From positions 1 to 6,626 of the forward strand of contig JANYBF010000181.1 of the NCBI GenBank assembly GCA_025360895.1: a stretch of DNA of 6,626 nucleotides, read 5' to 3'. How positions within the stretch are numbered: the first letter of the stretch is position 1; each line of letters starts with the position of its first letter. Both the position numbers and the translations under genes were made by a program. The notes beneath the pieces were generated by a model that had not been told where the DNA came from, searched no databases, and saw nothing but the letters and a program-made list of their open reading frames with translations. Source of the stretch: Verrucomicrobiota bacterium. GTDB taxonomy: Bacteria > Verrucomicrobiota > Verrucomicrobiia > Limisphaerales > JADLHS01. Shown piece by piece: positions 1 to 5,946 of this stretch.

Positions 1-288
1 ATCATCTTCGTAAGATGGATAGTGTGCGTGTGAGACCACTCCAAGTGCCTCCAGATATGCGGTATTCTCGATGAAATGCGTACCAATTTTGTAAATGACT
101 GGGCCAAGGCTATACAGATGATGCAATTCGACAGCGCGAGACTCACATGTGAATGTCACCAAAAAGAAAGTTCCCTCTTTGTCAGTCTGTGGTTCAGCAA
201 TCACTCGCGAGTAGTCGAGTGACTTAAAGAACGGAGTTACCAGCTCAATGCCAGCTTCAAAGTCTTCTTGTTTATTATACCGTGGCAT
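1..288 (-). CDS. Hypothetical protein, N-terminal 96 residues (runs off the window)
   Basis: An uninterrupted frame reads from ATG at 288 down to base 1, giving 96 residues that begin MPRYNKQEDF and continue past the window edge. I do not recognise the family and assign no function. The visible part is soluble-looking, acidic to neutral, with no signal peptide or membrane segment; a hydrophobic beta-like stretch (GTFFLVTFTC, about residues 39-48) suggests an alpha/beta fold. The ATG lies 10 bp after the ancestral stop of the broken purM tail (298-300) and has no Shine-Dalgarno sequence. GC is about 44% by my count against about 60% in pgm, which suggests acquisition from elsewhere. It could be read through from the toxin-antitoxin pair on the same strand. 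The frame being real is supported by its length and amino-acid-like composition only. Confidence 0.55.
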   Translation of the reverse strand, partial: MPRYNKQEDFEAGIELVTPFFKSLDYSRVIAEPQTDKEGTFFLVTFTCESRAVELHHLYSLGPVIYKIGTHFIENTAYLEALGVVSHAHYPSYEDD

Positions 289-297
289 TTGTAGTTG

Positions 298-413
298 CTA
301 AACCACTCGCGCCTCGCCCTTGCCCTCACCTCTTCGCCGATGAGCCAAGCTTTGCGCTTCTGCGCCTTGATGAATTTCAGCGCGGCGTCTGCCTTGTCCG
401 CCGCGACGTGGCC
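298..413 (-). pseudogene. Displaced, frameshifted copy of the purM 3' end
   Basis: This stretch matches the last 118 bp of the intact purM (1031-1148) at about 83% identity by my hand alignment (98 of 118 columns, two single-base gaps). Translated, it still reads AADKADAALKFIKAQKRKAW against SADKADATLKFIKAQKHKAW in PurM. A one-base deletion just after the GEEV codons breaks the frame; restoring it would give the familiar KGKGEAR end and the same TAG stop, now at 298-300. The second gap lies near the upstream limit of homology. Nine of the 18 substitutions are synonymous and several others are conservative, so the piece probably diverged while it was still the end of a working purM. There is no catalytic part, so it is non-functional as an enzyme. 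An overlapping open frame from a TTG at 428 is most likely chance translation of this remnant. Confidence 0.8.
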
Positions 414-424
414 GGAGTTTTCAT

Positions 425-709
425 TCAATAAACTTCGTCATGCGTGCCGATGTTGATAAGCAAAAAGGTTTCCACGCCGGTCTTCGGGTGTTTGTGTTTC
501 GCGAACACAATCCGGCAGTCGTAGGCCACCGAGCAGGCGTGCAACCCGGCAAGCTGGCCGCTCAAGTGATGGGTTTTCAGGCGCGGGTGGTTGAGGTTTT
601 CAGCCATGCGCTCGATGGTCGCTTCAATTTGCGATTGCAACCCGGGATTCTTGCGCGTGAGCCGATGAAACGCGCGTTCAAATCTGGGCGTGAGAACCAG
701 GTCGTTCAT
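425..709 (-). CDS. Type II toxin, RelE/StbE (YafQ-like) mRNA interferase family
   Basis: This encodes a 94-residue basic protein of typical size for the RelE/ParE superfamily. Such toxins cleave mRNA on the ribosome and are held inactive by a co-expressed antitoxin. Visible family signatures are the N-terminal TPRFERAFHRL helix region, the 'HHLSG-LAGLHACSVAYDCRIVF' core (about residues 47-69, including R66) and the C-terminal INIGTHDEVY (85-94). The histidines at 47, 48 and 90, R66 and Y94 are the likely catalytic or RNA-contacting residues by analogy with YafQ/RelE. The ATG lies three bases after the antitoxin stop, so the two are translationally coupled. The stop is followed almost at once by the purM remnant. 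Everything needed for activity appears present. ParE-like gyrase poisoning is less likely because of the GTHDEVY ending, but it cannot be excluded from sequence alone. Confidence 0.85.
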   Translation of the reverse strand: MNDLVLTPRFERAFHRLTRKNPGLQSQIEATIERMAENLNHPRLKTHHLSGQLAGLHACSVAYDCRIVFAKHKHPKTGVETFLLINIGTHDEVY

Positions 710-712
710 GGC

Positions 713-931
713 TCATTTGCCGCGACGCAGGCGGGCCATGATGCTTTGGGCAGACTGGGGTTTCAGTTTGCCGTCGCGGAAGGATTTCATGGCCTCTTTG
801 GCCGCCGCTGCTGTCTCCCGCCGCCACGCCTCAATGCGCCTACGGCGGAGCAATCCTTCGAGCAATTCCTGATCATCAACAGACAATGCTTCGGCGTCGG
901 TCAATACGCGGTCTAAAGTCAGAGTGGCCAT
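713..931 (-). CDS. Antitoxin of the RelE/StbE-type toxin-antitoxin pair
   Basis: This encodes a 72-residue, highly charged, helical protein directly upstream of the toxin on the same strand, the usual antitoxin-first order. The N-terminal half has the pattern LSVDDQELLEGLLRRRR (about residues 16-32), as in small antitoxins found next to RelE/StbE toxins in cyanobacteria and other phyla. The C-terminal half, AMKSFRDGKLKPQSAQSIMARL (47-68), resembles their 'aLaayraGtLkagtvddLm' tail, which in this family is expected to wrap the toxin. I recognise the type but not a formal family name. The ATG at 931 has no Shine-Dalgarno. It lies 99 bp after the purM stop, so it may have its own promoter. A 6-bp inverted repeat at 944-966 could be the operator for autoregulation. 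Low tryptophan and many Ala/Arg/Lys residues fit an unstable, protease-sensitive antitoxin. Confidence 0.72.
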   Translation of the reverse strand: MATLTLDRVLTDAEALSVDDQELLEGLLRRRRIEAWRRETAAAAKEAMKSFRDGKLKPQSAQSIMARLRRGK

Positions 932-943
932 AAATTTGTAGTC

Positions 944-966
944 TTTGATTCCACCGAGTTATCAAA
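944..966. promoter_or_regulatory. Candidate operator upstream of the antitoxin
   Basis: TTTGAT (944-949) and ATCAAA (961-966) form a perfect 6-bp inverted repeat with an 11-bp spacer, placed 13-35 bp upstream of the antitoxin ATG. The half-site spacing is about 1.5 helical turns. Antitoxins commonly bind such sites to repress their own operon, so this is a reasonable operator candidate. A 6-bp repeat can occur by chance and no good promoter boxes are visible around it. Confidence 0.3.
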
Positions 967-1022
967 ACATTCCGTCACGCTCTTTCTGCGGAGTAAATCT
1001 ACCCAAAAAATCGGGCGGAAAC

Positions 1023-1047
1023 AAGCGCGGCTATTCCACCCGCGCCT
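1023..1047 (-). terminator. Possible stem-loop overlapping the purM stop codon
   Basis: On the minus strand AGGCGCGG (1047-1040) pairs with CCGCGCTT (1030-1023), eight pairs including one G-T, around a 9-base loop that contains the TAG stop. The following bases are TTGTTTCC and, further on, a run of six T. This could be a weak intrinsic terminator or 3'-end stabiliser for purM. The immediate U-tract is poor and the stem lies inside the coding end, so the call is tentative. The right arm has no counterpart beyond the displaced tail at 298. Confidence 0.3.
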
Positions 1048-2098
1048 CGCCCTTGCCTTTGACGACTTCGCCAATGATCCAAGCTTTGTGCTTCTGTGCT
1101 TTAATGAATTTCAGCGTGGCGTCCGCTTTGTCGGCCGAGACGATGGCCACCATGCCGATGCCCATGTTGAAGACTTGATACAATTCTTCGTCCGGCACGC
1201 CGCTCTTCTGTTCGATGATCTGGAAGATGGGCAGCATGTCCCACGAACCTTTCTTGATGACGACGTCGAGCGTCTTCGGCAACACGCGCGGGATGTTGTC
1301 CACGAAACCGCCGCCGGTGATGTGGGCGAAAGCTTTGACGGGAAGTTGAGAGTTTTTAGCTGAGAGTTGAGAGTTAAAGCGCTTCAGCAGCTTTTGCACG
1401 AGCGGACCGTAGCTTACATGGACCTTCAAGAGTTCTTCCCCGAGCGTGAGCTTCGAGCCGGGGATGCGGCTGGAGGTTTTCAGCTTCAATTGCTCGAAGA
1501 AGATTTTGCGACCAAGCGAATAACCGTTCGTGTGCAGGCCGCTGGATTCGATCCCGATGACCACGTCGCCGCGCTTGATGGTTTTCTGACCATTGAGCAT
1601 CCGGGATTTTTCCACGACGCCAACAATCGTGCCGCTCAGATCGTATTCGCCCTGCTGGTAGAAGCCGGGCATCTGCGCCGTTTCGCCGCCAATGAGGGCG
1701 CAGTTATTTTCCGCACAGGCGCGGGCGAAGCCTTTGATGATGTCGGTGAAGACGTGCGGCTCAAGTTTTCCCGTGCCGAGGTAATCGAGGAAGAAGAGCG
1801 GTTCCGCGCCGAGCACAGCGATGTCGTTGACGCAATGGTTCACGAGGTCGGCGCCGATGGTGTCGTGCTTATCCATCGTGAAGGCGATCTTCAGCTTGGT
1901 GCCCACGCCGTCCACGCTGCTGACGAGGATCGGTTCGCGATATTTCTTAAGGTCGAGCTGGAAGAGGCCGCCGAAGCCACCGATCTTGCCGAGGACTTCG
2001 CGGCGATGCGTGCTGGCGAGCAATTGCGGGAGCGTGGCTTTGACTTGGTTGCCGAGATCGATATCAACGCCGGCGGCGGCGTACGCTTTTTGTTTCAT
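1031..2098 (-). CDS. purM: Phosphoribosylformylglycinamidine cyclo-ligase (AIR synthetase)
   Basis: This catalyses the fifth step of de novo purine synthesis in the cytosol: FGAM + ATP to AIR + ADP + Pi. The product has 355 residues against about 345 in E. coli. Visible motifs in order are YAAAGVDID (6-14), GGFGGLF (40-46), SVDGVGTKLK (61-70, nucleotide/substrate loop), HDTIGADLVNHCVNDI (78-93), GAEPLFFLDY (97-106), GGETAQMPG (137-145), SSGLHTNGYSL (185-195), HITGGGF (259-265) and FNMGIGM (310-316). All key blocks of the PurM/PurL fold are present, so the enzyme should be active. The ATG at 2098 gives the standard N-terminus; no Shine-Dalgarno is seen. One oddity is an insertion of about 11 residues, FNSQLSAKNSQLP (241-253), encoded by heptamer repeats. 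A second, broken copy of its 3' end lies at 298-413. It is transcribed divergently from the LysM gene. Confidence 0.97.
   Translation of the reverse strand: MKQKAYAAAGVDIDLGNQVKATLPQLLASTHRREVLGKIGGFGGLFQLDLKKYREPILVSSVDGVGTKLKIAFTMDKHDTIGADLVNHCVNDIAVLGAEPLFFLDYLGTGKLEPHVFTDIIKGFARACAENNCALIGGETAQMPGFYQQGEYDLSGTIVGVVEKSRMLNGQKTIKRGDVVIGIESSGLHTNGYSLGRKIFFEQLKLKTSSRIPGSKLTLGEELLKVHVSYGPLVQKLLKRFNSQLSAKNSQLPVKAFAHITGGGFVDNIPRVLPKTLDVVIKKGSWDMLPIFQIIEQKSGVPDEELYQVFNMGIGMVAIVSADKADATLKFIKAQKHKAWIIGEVVKGKGEARVE
1344..1378. repeat. Five tandem heptamers (AGTTGAG type) inside purM
   Basis: On the plus strand the bases divide into AGTTGAG, AGTTTTT, AGCTGAG, AGTTGAG and AGTTAAA, a clean 7-base period with consensus AGTTGAG. 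Because 7 is not a multiple of 3, the translated peptide cycles through frames; read on the minus strand it gives NSQLSAKNSQL. The array coincides with an insertion of about 11 residues relative to E. coli PurM, just before the conserved HITGGG motif, presumably in a surface loop. Confidence 0.85.
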
Positions 2099-2213
2099 GC
2101 GGGGGAAAGTAAAGCGGGAAGGCTGGCGGGGGGCGAGTCAAAATGGTGCCGCAACTTTTTCCCGGTTTCATTTTTCAATTCCCTTTGACCGTCGTTTAGT
2201 CGTAAATACCACC
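2099..2213. other. Divergent intergenic region between purM and the LysM gene
   Basis: This 115-bp gap must hold the start signals for both divergent genes unless they lie inside coding sequence. I find no convincing -35/-10 pair at correct spacing on either strand. The part near the LysM start is T-rich (TTTTTC runs around 2155-2180), while the purM side is G-rich on the plus strand. Neither ATG has a Shine-Dalgarno sequence; the bases just before the LysM ATG are ATACCACC. Confidence 0.4.
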
Positions 2214-3602
2214 ATGCGCTGGCGTGTGCTCTTCGGTTTGTCGCTCGTCGGGAACTTGATTCTCGCTGCCGGTTGGCTGTGGTTTACCCCGGGCAGCAAG
2301 GCGCCCCTCACGCGATCCGCGATTCTGCCCGGGGCGACCAACGGCTTTCAAATCAAGACCGCCGTCGTCGTCCGGCGGCAATTCTTTTCCTGGCAGGAAG
2401 TCGAATCCAACGATTACCCGACCTACATCAAAAACCTCCGTGAAATCAGCTGCCCCGAACAGACCATCCGCGACATCATCATCGCCGATGTGAATGCGCT
2501 GTTCGCTCGCCGCCGCGACCTGGAAATCTTCACGCCCGAACAGCAATGGTGGCGGGCTGAACCGGACCCTACGGTCGCGCAAGCCGCCGCCGCCAAAGAT
2601 CGCGAACTCGACACCGACCGCCGCGATTTGCTCAGCACCCTGCTGGGCCCGAACTGGGAGGGTGGAGATCTCGTGAGCCTGCCGCGCCCGTCGCGGTTGC
2701 CCATCCCGCTCGACGGCCCGGTCCTCGGGCTGTTGCCCACGGATGTCAAACAGTCGGTCGAACAAATCAGTTTGCACGCCACCGATCGCGTCGAGGAATA
2801 TCTTGCCGCCCAACGGCGGGCCGGAAAATCCCCCGACCCCGCCGTTCTCGCCCGTTTGCGTCAACAGACCCGGAAGGAACTGGCCGCCGTTCTCGCCCCG
2901 GCCCAATTGGAAGAGTTCCTCCTGCGCTACTCCGATAACGCCCGCACCCTGCGCGCGGATCTGGGGCAACTTAAGTTCTTCAATGCGACGCCTGACGAGT
3001 TTCGCAGCGTATTTCGCACGCTGGATCCGCTCAATGATCAACTGGCGCAACTCGATGATTCTACACCCCAAGGCGCGCAGCAACGCGACGCGCTGGTGGC
3101 CCAGGGGGAAGCGGCGTTGAAACTCGCGCTCGGCGAAAAGCGTTACGCGGAGTATCGCCTGCTGCACGACGATCGCTATCGCGAAGCCTACGCCGAAGCG
3201 CAAAAAGGCGGAGCACCGGAAACCACGGGTGCGCTTTACGAGATCAAGGTGGTCACCGCCGAAGAGCTGGCCCGCATCAAGGAAAAAGCCGGACTTACCG
3301 ACGAGCAACGTGCCATCGAGCTCAAGCAGGCCGAACTCGAACAACTCAAAGCCAATGCCCAGGCGCTCGGCCAGGAGGATCCAACCGCTCCAGCCCCAGT
3401 CACTCCCAAACCGGCGATTGCTAAAACTCACGTCGTCGCCAACGGTGAAGGTCTGAATCGCATCGCACAAATTTACGGCATCCAGCCAAACCAACTCCGC
3501 GCCGCCAATCCTGGGTTGAACTTCGATAAACTTAAAGCCGGCGACCAGGTAAGCGTTCCCTACAGCCTGCTTTATCCCACGCCACCGATACCCGGACGGT
3601 GA
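2214..3602 (+). CDS. Membrane-anchored protein with C-terminal LysM domain, function unknown
   Basis: This encodes 462 residues. After a short basic start (MRWR) comes one hydrophobic segment (about 5-25, VLFGLSLVGNLILAAGWLWF), a signal anchor or uncleaved signal peptide that would place the rest outside the cytoplasm. Next is the block WQEVESNDYPTYIKNLREIS / CPEQTIRDIIIADVN (60-94), which I associate from memory with a recurrent uncharacterised Verrucomicrobial family. A long charged, helical region (about 95-385) follows, with likely coiled-coil at 348-385. A Pro/Ala linker (389-402) leads to a LysM domain (about 404-449, THVVANGEGLNRIAQIYGI...LKAGDQVSVP), which should bind peptidoglycan or other GlcNAc polymers. 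The ATG at 2214 is preferred because upstream codons in the same frame lie antisense to purM. The gene ends four bases before dtd, so the two are probably cotranscribed. A cell-wall or envelope role is inference. Confidence 0.85.
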   Translation: MRWRVLFGLSLVGNLILAAGWLWFTPGSKAPLTRSAILPGATNGFQIKTAVVVRRQFFSWQEVESNDYPTYIKNLREISCPEQTIRDIIIADVNALFARRRDLEIFTPEQQWWRAEPDPTVAQAAAAKDRELDTDRRDLLSTLLGPNWEGGDLVSLPRPSRLPIPLDGPVLGLLPTDVKQSVEQISLHATDRVEEYLAAQRRAGKSPDPAVLARLRQQTRKELAAVLAPAQLEEFLLRYSDNARTLRADLGQLKFFNATPDEFRSVFRTLDPLNDQLAQLDDSTPQGAQQRDALVAQGEAALKLALGEKRYAEYRLLHDDRYREAYAEAQKGGAPETTGALYEIKVVTAEELARIKEKAGLTDEQRAIELKQAELEQLKANAQALGQEDPTAPAPVTPKPAIAKTHVVANGEGLNRIAQIYGIQPNQLRAANPGLNFDKLKAGDQVSVPYSLLYPTPPIPGR

Positions 3603-3606
3603 CCCC

Positions 3607-4059
3607 ATGCGCGTGGTCATCCAGCGAGTTTCTTCGGCCAGCGTAGCGATCGGCGGACAAAGCCAAGCGATAATCGGTCACGGCCTGCTCATCCTGCTCG
3701 CGATTGCGGACACCGACACGGGCGAAGACATTGAATGGCTTTCCGGAAAAATTGTCCGGTTGCGAATTTTCAACGACTCAAACGGTGTGATGAATTGTTC
3801 CGTGCAGGAGATCCGCGGCGCCATTTTGCTCATCAGCCAGTTCACCCTCTTCGCCAGCACGAAGAAAGGCAACCGGCCTTCCTATACCCGTTCCGCCCGA
3901 CCAGAAATCGCGATCCCACTCTACGAACAAGTCATCGTTCGCCTGACCCAAGACCTTGGGCAACCGATCCAGACCGGCAAGTTTGGCGCGGACATGCAAG
4001 TAAGCCTCATCAACGATGGCCCGGTGACGATTCTGATTGATTCCAAGGTCAGGGAATGA
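3607..4059 (+). CDS. dtd: D-aminoacyl-tRNA deacylase
   Basis: This hydrolyses D-amino acids (for example D-Tyr) from mischarged tRNA, a cytosolic proofreading step that protects translation. The product has 150 residues, close to the 145 of E. coli DTD. Visible motifs are MRVVIQRVSSASV at the N-terminus, the catalytic-site SQFTLFA (about 77-83), KGNRPSYTRSARPE after it, and the C-terminal block FGADMQVSLINDGPVTI (about 126-142), whose Gly-Pro forms the cross-subunit chiral-proofreading motif of the dimer. All appear intact. The ATG follows the LysM stop by four bases, implying cotranscription and possibly coupled translation; GGACGG at 3594-3599 is at best a weak ribosome-binding site. The link to the LysM gene is positional only. 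It is followed by 246 bp of non-coding DNA before pgm. Confidence 0.96.
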   Translation: MRVVIQRVSSASVAIGGQSQAIIGHGLLILLAIADTDTGEDIEWLSGKIVRLRIFNDSNGVMNCSVQEIRGAILLISQFTLFASTKKGNRPSYTRSARPEIAIPLYEQVIVRLTQDLGQPIQTGKFGADMQVSLINDGPVTILIDSKVRE

Positions 4060-4135
4060 CGGGCGCATCTCCGGCAATGTGCCAGTCTCGAAAGCATGGG
4101 TGGGATAGAAGGTGGCGGGCAAATTTGATTTGGTA

Positions 4136-4165
4136 TTAATCGTAATCTTCAGCTTGTTCTTAATC
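4136..4165. repeat. Degenerate hexamer array between dtd and pgm
   Basis: The bases divide into TTAATC, GTAATC, TTCAGC, TTGTTC and TTAATC, five units of a six-base period with consensus TTAATC; the sixth (TTTTCG) is too changed to count. It lies in the 246-bp gap between dtd and pgm, where GC drops locally. It looks like a decayed short tandem repeat. No reading frame or stable hairpin explains it, and I see no clear promoter or terminator elsewhere in this gap. Confidence 0.6.
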
Positions 4166-4305
4166 TTTTCGGTAAAACCAAAAGCTTGGATTCAGCCGGG
4201 CGTTGAAGATGTTGAGTAAGAATAAAAGCCGACCCATCATCGCCAGTCGTGCAAAAAGACCATCTTTCCCTTTACACCGCCCCGCCGACTTTGTTTGCTT
4301 CGGGC

Positions 4306-5946
4306 ATGGCTTTAAGTCCCCTTGCCGGAAAACCTGCGCCCGCCAATCGGTTGATTGATGTGGCGAAGCTGGAGCGTGATTACTATCAACGCACCCCCGA
4401 TCTCACCGATGCGAATCAGCTCGTGAGCTTTGGCACGAGCGGACATCGCGGCACGTCGTTCAACGGCACCTTCACCGAGGCGCATATTCTTGCGATCACG
4501 CAGGCCATCTGCGAATACCGCAAGGACAAAGGCATCAACGGGCCGCTGTTCATGGGCAAAGATTCGCACGCCATTTCTGCCGCCGCCCAACGCACCGCGC
4601 TCGAAGTGCTCGCGGCCAACGGCGTCGAGACGTTCCTCCAGCGCGACGACGGTTTTACGCCTACGCCTTCCATCTCCCACGCCATCCTGACCTACAATCG
4701 CGGACGCAACAACGGCTTCGGCGACGGGATCGTTATCACGCCATCGCACAATCCACCGGAGGATGGCGGGTTCAAATATAATCCACCGAACGGCGGTCCG
4801 GCGGATACTGACATCACCGGCTGGGTGCAGAATCGGGCGAACGTACTTTTACATGGCAGCAACCAAGCCGTAAGCCGGCAGACCTACGAATCCGCGCTTA
4901 AAGCCGGTAACACGCACTTGCACGATTTCATCGCGCCGTACGTGGATACGCTCGGCGAGGTGATTGACATGGATGCGATTCGCACAGCCGGAGTGCGCAT
5001 CGGAATTGATCCGCTCGGCGGCGCAGCGTTGCAATACTGGCAGCCGGTGAAAGAGCGTTATCGCCTCGACCTCACCGTGGTAAATGCCAAAATTGACCCG
5101 CAGTTCGGCTTCATGACGGTGGATCACGACGGCAAAATCCGGATGGACTGTTCGAGTCCGTCCGCGATGGCGAGCCTCGTGGGATTGAAGGACCAGTTCA
5201 GCATCGCGTTCGGCACCGACCCCGACGCCGACCGACACGGCATCGTCACCCCGTCAGCGGGATTGCTGAACCCGAACCATTACCTCGCCGTCGCGATCAA
5301 TTATCTGCTGACCCATCGTCCAAAATGGCCAACGAGTGCGGCCGTCGGCAAAACCCTTGTGAGCAGCAGCATTATTGATCGCGTGGTGGCATCGCTCGGG
5401 CGCAGGCTCATGGAAGTGCCGGTGGGTTTCAAATGGTTCGCGCCCGGTCTGGCCGATGGCACGGTGTGTTTCGGCGGCGAGGAAAGCGCGGGCGCAAGCT
5501 TTCTGCGTCGCGACGGCAGCGTGTGGAGCACCGACAAGGACGGCCTGATCCTCGGCCTGCTCGCGGCGGAAATTTGTGCGACGACCGGGAAAGACCCCGG
5601 CGAGCATTACGCGGAAGCGACGGCGAAATTTGGGGCCCCGAGCTACAAACGCATTGACGCGGACGCCACGCCGGAGCAGAAGAAGGCATTCAAAAAACTC
5701 ACGCCCGCCGCCGTGACCGCCATTACATTGGCCGGCGATACCATCACCGCCAAACTCACGCGTGCGCCCGGTAACAACGCGGACATCGGCGGCTTGAAAG
5801 TAGTAACGCAGAATGGTTGGTTTGCCGCGCGTCCGTCAGGTACGGAAAACATTTACAAAGTCTATGCCGAGAGCTTCAAAGGCGCGGCGCATCTCGAAAA
5901 TATTTTAGAAGAAGCGCAAACAATTGTGACGGCGGCGTTGCGCTGA
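4306..5946 (+). CDS. pgm: Phosphoglucomutase (alpha-D-glucose phosphate-specific)
   Basis: This interconverts glucose-1-phosphate and glucose-6-phosphate in the cytosol, linking glycolysis to glycogen, UDP-glucose and envelope sugar synthesis. I prefer the ATG at 4306: it gives MALSPLAGKPAPANRLIDVA, lines up with the E. coli Pgm start, and yields 546 residues, the same length as the E. coli enzyme. An in-frame GTG at 4249 would add 19 residues. Motifs in 546-residue numbering are FGTSGHRG (42-49), the phosphoserine loop TPSHNPPEDGG (catalytic Ser147), the Mg-binding DPDADRHG (305-312), the sugar-specificity loop GEESAG (391-396) and the phosphate-binding RPSGTE (509-514). All key residues are present. 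The gene stands alone: 246 bp from dtd and about 295 bp before the tRNA. No Shine-Dalgarno precedes either start. Codon use is GC-rich, like the other core genes. Confidence 0.97.
   Translation: MALSPLAGKPAPANRLIDVAKLERDYYQRTPDLTDANQLVSFGTSGHRGTSFNGTFTEAHILAITQAICEYRKDKGINGPLFMGKDSHAISAAAQRTALEVLAANGVETFLQRDDGFTPTPSISHAILTYNRGRNNGFGDGIVITPSHNPPEDGGFKYNPPNGGPADTDITGWVQNRANVLLHGSNQAVSRQTYESALKAGNTHLHDFIAPYVDTLGEVIDMDAIRTAGVRIGIDPLGGAALQYWQPVKERYRLDLTVVNAKIDPQFGFMTVDHDGKIRMDCSSPSAMASLVGLKDQFSIAFGTDPDADRHGIVTPSAGLLNPNHYLAVAINYLLTHRPKWPTSAAVGKTLVSSSIIDRVVASLGRRLMEVPVGFKWFAPGLADGTVCFGGEESAGASFLRRDGSVWSTDKDGLILGLLAAEICATTGKDPGEHYAEATAKFGAPSYKRIDADATPEQKKAFKKLTPAAVTAITLAGDTITAKLTRAPGNNADIGGLKVVTQNGWFAARPSGTENIYKVYAESFKGAAHLENILEEAQTIVTAALR

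Noticed and set aside
237..428. Open frame of 63 codons starting TTG right after the toxin stop
   Set aside because: Its first part is the purM C-terminal remnant and its end is frame-shifted read-through into the next gene's 5' end, overlapping the ATG at 288. It is treated as a pseudogene fragment, not a third TA gene.
440..916. 158-codon plus-strand frame opposite the toxin-antitoxin genes
   Set aside because: It is antisense to two well-supported genes, has no family likeness or ribosome-binding site, and has the Arg/His-rich look of a GC-rich shadow frame.
414..1030. TA pair as an integron gene cassette
   Set aside because: I looked for attC-type core sites (RYYYAAC/GTTRRRY pairs) around the module and saw none; the flanks are purM sequence instead.
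1367..2188. 273-codon plus-strand frame opposite purM
   Set aside because: It lies wholly antisense to an unambiguous purM and shows no domain; GC-rich antisense frames are commonly open by chance.
1821..2213. N-terminal extension of the LysM protein by 131 residues
   Set aside because: The extension is antisense to purM and has no family features; the ATG at 2214 is directly followed by a plausible membrane anchor.
2196..3620. 474-codon minus-strand frame opposite the LysM gene
   Set aside because: It is long, but the plus strand has a signal anchor, a recognisable LysM domain and proper coupling to dtd, while this frame has no recognisable domain.
4249..4305. GTG start adding 19 residues to pgm
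   Set aside because: The ATG at 4306 matches the E. coli N-terminus and overall length; the extra residues are not typical of the family.
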